11,951 bases of DNA from Deltaproteobacteria bacterium. GTDB taxonomy: Bacteria; Desulfobacterota; SM23-61. Under the pieces are notes generated by a model that did no database searches, was not told where the DNA came from, and was given only the letters and a program-made list of their open reading frames with translations. A program made the position numbers and the translations under genes. The stretch spans positions 1 through 11,951 of the forward strand of contig JAOUFX010000026.1 in assembly GCA_029857975.1 (NCBI GenBank), read 5' to 3'. Below, in pieces: positions 7,685 through 11,951 of the stretch (the stretch's first letter is position 1; each line of letters begins with the position of its first letter).

Positions 7685-7730
7685 AGGGATGAAATTTTTA
7701 TATTTCAAGAAAGAAGGGGGGTGTAGTGGG

Positions 7731-8000
7731 ATGAACAAGGCAGATCTGGTGGCGGAAGTAGCCAAAGTGGTGGGCAGCAAGAGAATGGCCGAGGATGCTA
7801 TTTCTTGCGTGCTGGACACAATTACAAAAGCTCTGAAAAAAGGGCACACCTTAACCCTGGTGGGCTTTGGAACATTCAGTGTGGGCAAGCGGAAAGCTCG
7901 AGTCGGCCGGAACCCCCAGACGGGCAAAGAGATCAAAATCCCGGCAAAGAAGGTACCGAAATTTGCCGCAGGAAAGGCATTGAAAAATGCCGTGAAGTAA
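7731..8000 (+). CDS. HU-family DNA-binding protein
   Basis: An 89-residue histone-like protein that binds and bends DNA as a dimer in the nucleoid. The N-terminal helices (MNKADLVAEVAK...) lead to the family signature GFGTFSVGKRKARVGRNP (45-62) and then TGKEIKIPAKKVPKF (64-78). Pro62 at the tip of the beta arm is the residue that intercalates DNA in HU/IHF. Length equals typical HU (about 90). The start at 7731 is preferred because it gives the canonical MNKxDL N-terminus and is preceded by an AAGGGGGG stretch; starting at 7689 would add 14 residues unlike any HU. HU and IHF subunits are hard to separate, but the single gene and the sequence fit a homodimeric HU. It has its own promoter and is likely monocistronic. 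Confidence 0.95.
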   Translation: MNKADLVAEVAKVVGSKRMAEDAISCVLDTITKALKKGHTLTLVGFGTFSVGKRKARVGRNPQTGKEIKIPAKKVPKFAAGKALKNAVK

Positions 8001-8015
8001 TTTTGGCTTTTTTAT

Positions 8016-8058
8016 CGGGGCGGAGGCGAAGAATATATCCTGCCGGGCCCCCGCCCCG
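8016..8058 (+). terminator. Possible terminator hairpin after the HU gene
   Basis: CGGGGCGGAGGC (8016-8027) can pair with GCCCCCGCCCCG (8047-8058) with one A-C mismatch and a 19-base loop. The stem is GC-rich, 16 bases after the HU stop, but the following bases (CATTTGTCTT) form only a weak T tract. It may be an inefficient terminator or an RNA-stabilising hairpin. Confidence 0.4.
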
Positions 8059-8223
8059 CATTTGTCTTACCAACTCCAGTGTTCATTTTATCCCACCCAT
8101 TGCAATTTTCAAAAATTATCCTTTCCTAAGCCCTGAAAAAAAGGAAACTATTTCCATCTTTTACCGGGCGTTGAATGGGCCCGGGTATATTATTCAAAAG
8201 TATCAAGGAGGAAAGGGGGTTCC

Positions 8224-8892
8224 ATGAAGATGAGGAAAATGACCCTATCGGAAATCTGCCGGCGTTATCGCCAACTTTACACCGGAGTGGTTGCGGACAT
8301 TTTGGATGCCCAAGGGGTTCGGAATCATTCTCTTCCGGTATCCATCCGCCCCCTGAAGGATCAGATGAAGGTAGCCGGCCCAGCTTTCACCTGCCAGGGA
8401 ATTGCCGTGGGGGACATCACCAGCGATGACACTCCGATGTTGATAGAAATGTTAGATGCACTTGCACCCCATGGCGTTGTGGTCCTGAGCGCGGGCGGGG
8501 ATTTTTCTTCTTCCCACTGGGGGGAGATTATGACGCTTGCGGCCAAGCAGCGGGGATGCACCGGGGCCGTGGTGGACGGCGGGGTCCGCGATGCCCCCTT
8601 CATCTTGAAAATGAACTTTCCGGTATTCACGAAATTTTACCTGCCGGCCAGTTCCATCAGCCGTTGGGAGCTGCAAGAATATCAAGTGGCCATCCGGGTC
8701 GGAGAGACATCCATTTACCCGGGAGATTTCATCTTCGGGGACCTGGACGGTGTGGTGGTTATTCCCCAAAGGTTAATTGACAGCGTACTGGTAGAAGCTG
8801 AAAAGACGGCGGGCAAGGAGCGGAAGATGCGCCAGGCGCTAAGGCGGGGAACGTCTTTGGGGGAGGTCCATAAAAAATACGGTTCTTTTTAA
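8224..8892 (+). CDS. RraA-like protein / HMG aldolase family
   Basis: A 222-residue cytoplasmic protein of the RraA-like fold. Characterised members are divalent-metal 4-hydroxy-4-methyl-2-oxoglutarate (HMG) aldolases that give pyruvate and can decarboxylate oxaloacetate; others (RraA itself) inhibit RNase E. Family marks are YTGVVADILD (19-28), WGEIMTLAA (99-107), GAVVDGGVRD (114-123) with Arg122 and Asp123, and FGDLDGVVVIP (171-181). Glu101, twenty residues before Arg122, fits the acidic-x20-R-D pattern I recall for the aldolase-type members, so catalytic activity is plausible. A strong AAGGAGG lies 12 bases before the ATG, with a second purine run closer in; in-frame ATGs at 8230 and 8239 are alternatives. 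Such genes are often mislabelled as demethylmenaquinone methyltransferase (MenG). Its substrate is not defined by the neighbours, and no partner gene is co-transcribed. Confidence 0.87.
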   Translation: MKMRKMTLSEICRRYRQLYTGVVADILDAQGVRNHSLPVSIRPLKDQMKVAGPAFTCQGIAVGDITSDDTPMLIEMLDALAPHGVVVLSAGGDFSSSHWGEIMTLAAKQRGCTGAVVDGGVRDAPFILKMNFPVFTKFYLPASSISRWELQEYQVAIRVGETSIYPGDFIFGDLDGVVVIPQRLIDSVLVEAEKTAGKERKMRQALRRGTSLGEVHKKYGSF

Positions 8893-8913
8893 ATCGAAAA
8901 AACATTCTTTTTC

Positions 8914-9076
8914 GGACGCAGATGAACGCAGATTTAACAGATTTCAAATAGACCGAAAGACGCGCATTCTGCGATTTGCATTTTTCAGTTGGCCATAGGT
9001 CATAGCTGGCTTTTGATAATTTTAATGGCAGACCACAGAATTCTTTTTCTGCACCTGTTAACGAAAATCTGCGTCC
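8914..9076. repeat. Inverted-repeat-bounded intergenic element
   Basis: GGACGCAGAT (8914-8923 region) and its exact reverse complement ATCTGCGTCC (9067-9076) bracket about 160 bases between the convergent RraA-like and acyl-CoA synthetase genes. The left end repeats ACGCAGAT at a 10-base interval, and the sequences just inside both ends (TTAACAG on the left; CTGTTAA on the right) are also complementary. No reading frame is evident inside. It looks like a non-coding dispersed repeat or a small MITE-like relic. No flanking target-site duplication was recognised. Confidence 0.5.
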
Positions 9077-9084
9077 TGATTCAA

Positions 9085-10491
9085 TTAATCCCTATTGGCC
9101 AGGATCCGGGCGTATCGTACAAGGGCATGCATAGCCCGGGCAGACTCATCCTGGCTAGCATAGAAAGGGATCCCGGCTTTCTGGAAAAGATCCAGAGCCG
9201 GCCCGACGCTGGCGCGGGGAATCATATTGGCTAAAATGGGTTTGTTGTATTTCCGAGGCAGGGAACAGATGATTTCGGTGGCGTCCATCAAGTCCCGGAT
9301 AGAAGCGGGGGAACGTAGCTGGAATTCAAACATGAAGGGAATCATCATAAAAATCCCATCGATGTAATCCAGGCTCATCAAGACGTCTAGGGCCCGGGCA
9401 TAGGTCATGGGGCGGATATCGGAAGCTGCGTCCACAGGATTCCGAGGATGGGGAGCAAAAGGGTAAAGGAATTTTTTGATTCTTTCGGAGGCGGATGGAT
9501 CCAATTCGGGAACGTCCAGATCCCAGGCCGCCGCAGCTTCCGCCATCGTCACGCAATATCCCCCCCCGCCGGAAATGATGGCCACACGGTTGCCTTGGGG
9601 CAGCGGCTGGGCAGTCAAGGCCATGGCCATATCGAACGTATGCAAGGGATCATAACAGCGGATGATTCCGGCCTGTTTGCAAAGGGCATCGAAAATTTTA
9701 TCATTACCTGCCAGAGAAGCCGTATGGGAAAGAGCCGCGCGCACGCCGACCTCGAACCGACCGGCCTTGTATACCATGATAGGTTTCTTTTTGACCACTT
9801 TCCTGACTACCCTGGCGAACCGGTTAGCATCCGGGATGCCCTCGATGTAAAGAATAATTGCCCGGGTTCCCTCGTCGGCGCCAAAGTATTCCAAATAATC
9901 CGTCACTTCCAGCATGGCCTGGTTGCCGCTGCTAACTAAACTGCTGAAACCATACCCTTTCGCCTTGGCCAGAAGCATTAGATAATTCCCCAGGGTTCCA
10001 CTTTGGGAGATGAAAGCGACGGAACCGCGAAAGGGGGCCTCCTCGAAAGCCAGGTTCAAACCGACCGGAGCACTCCAGAGCCCCATGCAATTGGGTCCCA
10101 CAAGGGGAATCTTCGCCTCTGTGGCGATATTCACAATCTCTTCCTGGAGTTTCTCCCCTTCCTTTCCGATCTCAGCAAAGCCGGCGGAAATAATGATTGC
10201 TCCCCGCATGCCTTGGCGCAGGCATTCCTTCAAAGCCTCGGCCACCATGGGCGCCGGAAGGGTAATAACGGCAAGGTCAATATCTTTGGGCAGATCAGAA
10301 ATTTTGGCCCAGGCCTTTAGGCCAGCTACTTCTTGGCTATGGGGATTAACTGGATAAATTGTCCCTCTGAACCCGGTATTCAGGGGGCGAGCAACCATGC
10401 GATGCCCCCATTTTTCCACCTGGGTGGAAGCCCCGATGACGGCGAGGGATCGGGGTTTAAAGATGGGGTCGAGAAAATTCACCTGATTCAT
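9085..10491 (-). CDS. ADP-forming acyl-CoA synthetase, alpha subunit-like
   Basis: A 468-residue protein matching the CoA-binding/ligase half of NDP-forming acyl-CoA synthetases, which turn acyl-CoA, ADP and phosphate into acid, ATP and CoA. An N-terminal Rossmann CoA-binding domain (FKPRSLAVIGAS at 11-22, IYPVNP at 45-50) is followed by GPNCMGLWS (132-140), the ISQSGTLG loop (161-168) and SHTASLAG (255-262). His256 in that motif is at the position of the phosphorylated histidine of the archaeal ACD alpha subunit, whose length (about 460) is also the same. The ATP-grasp beta domain, fused in many bacterial relatives, is absent and not encoded next door, so a separate beta subunit elsewhere is expected. 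The ATG at 10491 is chosen for the AAAGGAG four bases upstream; an in-frame ATG at 10518 would add nine residues containing that site. It is divergent from the thiolase-like gene. Confidence 0.88.
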   Translation of the reverse strand: MNQVNFLDPIFKPRSLAVIGASTQVEKWGHRMVARPLNTGFRGTIYPVNPHSQEVAGLKAWAKISDLPKDIDLAVITLPAPMVAEALKECLRQGMRGAIIISAGFAEIGKEGEKLQEEIVNIATEAKIPLVGPNCMGLWSAPVGLNLAFEEAPFRGSVAFISQSGTLGNYLMLLAKAKGYGFSSLVSSGNQAMLEVTDYLEYFGADEGTRAIILYIEGIPDANRFARVVRKVVKKKPIMVYKAGRFEVGVRAALSHTASLAGNDKIFDALCKQAGIIRCYDPLHTFDMAMALTAQPLPQGNRVAIISGGGGYCVTMAEAAAAWDLDVPELDPSASERIKKFLYPFAPHPRNPVDAASDIRPMTYARALDVLMSLDYIDGIFMMIPFMFEFQLRSPASIRDLMDATEIICSLPRKYNKPILANMIPRASVGPALDLFQKAGIPFYASQDESARAMHALVRYARILANRD

Positions 10492-10590
10492 GACACTCCT
10501 TTCCAATTGTTCTTGCACCAGTTTTTCTAAGGCAATTTATCATTTTTTCATTGGCCTCACAACCTTTTCCATCTTGCGCCCCCCCGATGC

Positions 10591-10619
10591 TCGACAAACC
10601 TGCGGCAATTCTGTATAAT
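10591..10619 (+). promoter_or_regulatory. Sigma70-type promoter of the thiolase-like gene
   Basis: TCGACA (10591-10596, five of six) and a perfect TATAAT (10614-10619) are spaced by 17 bases. Transcription would start near 10626, about 23 bases before the ATG, leaving a short leader that contains AAGGAGG at 10639-10645. The minus-strand promoter for the acyl-CoA synthetase must lie in the same 157-base intergenic region, but no clear match was found; a weak TTGTGA-17-TAAATT is the best seen. Confidence 0.7.
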
Positions 10620-10648
10620 CAAAACAACTTTGATTTTTAAGGAGGTTT

Positions 10649-11951
10649 ATGGGGGCTGAAGTTTATGTGGCGGGCGTGGGCATGACCCAATTCGGCAGGA
10701 GTACCGAATCTTTACCCGAACTCATGGTGGAGGCAGCTTCCAAGGCTTTTGGAGACGCCAACATTCACACCATTGACTACGTCTTCATCGGGGTCATGAA
10801 CGTGGAAGAGTTCACCGGCGAGAGCAATTTTGCTGCCTTGATTACCGATCGGCTGGGCCTATCCGGCGTGCCTTCCTCCAGGGTGGAAACAGCTTCCTCC
10901 ACGGGCTCGGCGGTTTTCGAATCCGCCTTTTACGCCGTAGCCTCCGGCTACCATAAGAACGTCCTGATCATCGCCGGTGAAAAGATGACCCATTTACCTA
11001 CGGCCCGCACGACTAAAATTCTGGCGGAAGCAATTGAGCAAAACGAAAGAAACCACGGGGCTTCCATGCCCGCCCTGGCTGCCATGGTCACCCAAAAATA
11101 CCAGCAGGAAGCCAGGCTTTCGACTGAACAAATGCAATCCGTTCTGGCTAAGGTAGCCATCAAAAATCATTACAATGGATCGCTCAATCCTTACGCCCAA
11201 TTCCGCAAGGTGGTCTCGGAGGAGGATTACTTTGCCTCGAGATGGGTATCTTTCCCCTTGCGTACGTATGATTGCGCTCCGATCACCGACGGGGCCGTAG
11301 CCGTAGTTTTGACTACGGAAAAAAAATTAATCCGGGTCTCGGGCCTCGGTCATGCCACCGATACCCTGGCCGTTCGTAACCGGGATTCATTCACCTCCTT
11401 CCGGTCTACTCGGCTGGCTGCCCAGCAAGCCTATAACATGGCCAAAGTAAATCCTCAGGATATTTCCTTGGCCGAGGTGCATGACGCCTTCACTCCTTTT
11501 GAAATTATTGGCACGGAAGATTTGGGATTTTTCCCCCCCAAAAAAGGATGGAAAGCCATTGGAGAGGGCTTGACCTCGATCAAAGGAAAAATACCCATTA
11601 ACCCTTCGGGCGGGCTTAAAGCCCGAGGCCACCCGGTAGGGGCTTCGGGGCTGGCTCAGATCGCCGAAGTGGTTTGGCAATTGAGGGGCGCATTGGAACC
11701 CTCGCGCCAAGTCCAGGGGGCGAGGATCGGCCTGAGCCAAAATATCGGCGGGCTGGCCAACAACAATTTAGTGACCATCTTAGAGCGTACCGACTCTTAC
11801 CGCCCCGTTCCCGTATACTGGCAATCTCTCTTTGACCCTGGCAATACCGAGACCAAGGAGATCTCCGAGCAGGCTCCTGCCGCGAATTACGGAACCTTGG
11901 AAACTTTTACCACCCTTTACACTACCCCAGAAGGAGTTCCCGCGCCCCTTA
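10649..11951 (+). CDS. Thiolase-like protein with extra C-terminal domain (partial, 3' end outside window)
   Basis: The frame stays open for 434 codons to the right edge. Residues 1-380 have the two-lobed fold signals of SCP2-type thiolases: VYVAGVGMTQFGR (5-17), VETASSTGSA (79-88), VLIIAGEKM (105-113), YDCAPITDGAVAVV (207-220), EVHDAFTPFEI (276-286) with His278, NPSGGLKARGHPVGASG (318-334) with His328, and SQNIGG (363-368). The usual cysteine nucleophile (VExxC) is replaced by Ser83, codon TCC at 10895-10897. After about residue 385 the protein continues (YGTLETFTTLYTTPEG at 414-429), which resembles the start of a small beta-barrel domain as in mycobacterial thiolase-like protein 1, or a DUF35-type OB-fold. 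A classical thiolase activity is therefore doubtful. AAGGAGG (10639-10645) precedes the ATG by three bases. The end of the gene is not visible. Confidence 0.85.
   Translation, partial: MGAEVYVAGVGMTQFGRSTESLPELMVEAASKAFGDANIHTIDYVFIGVMNVEEFTGESNFAALITDRLGLSGVPSSRVETASSTGSAVFESAFYAVASGYHKNVLIIAGEKMTHLPTARTTKILAEAIEQNERNHGASMPALAAMVTQKYQQEARLSTEQMQSVLAKVAIKNHYNGSLNPYAQFRKVVSEEDYFASRWVSFPLRTYDCAPITDGAVAVVLTTEKKLIRVSGLGHATDTLAVRNRDSFTSFRSTRLAAQQAYNMAKVNPQDISLAEVHDAFTPFEIIGTEDLGFFPPKKGWKAIGEGLTSIKGKIPINPSGGLKARGHPVGASGLAQIAEVVWQLRGALEPSRQVQGARIGLSQNIGGLANNNLVTILERTDSYRPVPVYWQSLFDPGNTETKEISEQAPAANYGTLETFTTLYTTPEGVPAPL

Noticed and set aside
7689..7730. 14-residue N-terminal extension of HU
   Set aside because: The ATG at 7689 lies at the predicted transcription start, and HU proteins begin MNKxDL, matching the ATG at 7731.
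8224..8892. Demethylmenaquinone methyltransferase (MenG) label for the RraA-like gene
   Set aside because: This is a long-standing misannotation of the RraA fold; no methyltransferase motif is present, and the aldolase-type R-D motif is.
9085..10491. Complete succinyl-CoA synthetase or protein acetyltransferase (Pat) gene
   Set aside because: No ATP-grasp domain and no GNAT domain are visible; the length and SHTASLAG motif match the ACD alpha subunit alone.
11387..11740. 117-codon minus-strand frame opposite the thiolase-like gene
   Set aside because: It is antisense to the conserved HDAF and GHP motif region and has no recognisable features of its own.

Overview
The window reads as ordinary chromosomal DNA from a metabolically versatile, probably anaerobic or facultative bacterium. 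A member of the former Deltaproteobacteria (Desulfobacterota) fits best. This rests on an acyl-CoA dehydrogenase, an ADP-forming acyl-CoA synthetase alpha subunit and a thiolase-like gene lying close together, and on several short intergenic repeat types of a kind I associate with such genomes. The taxonomic call is inference; there is no rRNA or other marker gene. I see no CRISPR array, phage, transposase, tRNA or defence system.

Layout, left to right. Bases 1-310 hold no convincing gene, but they carry a possible promoter/operator for an acyl-CoA dehydrogenase (311-1468, +). A short repeat-rich stretch (1471-1560) separates it from a convergent four-gene cluster on the minus strand (7403 down to 1517). 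In transcription order the cluster is a class V alanine/serine-glyoxylate aminotransferase, a 927-residue GlcD-GlcE fusion, the Fe-S subunit GlcF, and a Nudix hydrolase. The last three genes are coupled by a 4-base ATGA overlap and a 12-base gap. A cruciform-forming repeat (7523-7602) and a strong sigma70-type promoter precede an HU-family DNA-binding protein (7731-8000, +). An RraA-like/HMG-aldolase-family protein follows (8224-8892, +). A region bounded by inverted repeats (8914-9076) lies before a minus-strand ADP-forming acyl-CoA synthetase alpha subunit (9085-10491). This gene is divergent from a thiolase-superfamily protein that runs off the right edge (10649 to beyond 11951, +).

How the genes work together. 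The minus-strand cluster forms a coherent module: glycolate (or a related 2-hydroxyacid) is oxidised by GlcDE+GlcF to glyoxylate, and the aminotransferase converts glyoxylate to glycine. No malate synthase or glyoxylate carboligase is present, so transamination is the only glyoxylate exit visible here. The flanking genes suggest acyl-CoA turnover: dehydrogenation to an enoyl-CoA, possible thiolase- or aldolase-type C-C chemistry, and ATP-yielding CoA-ester hydrolysis.

The most unusual points are the GlcD-GlcE gene fusion, the thiolase-like protein whose nucleophilic cysteine position is serine and which continues into an extra C-terminal domain, and a Nudix protein whose last 15 residues are encoded by intergenic repeat DNA.
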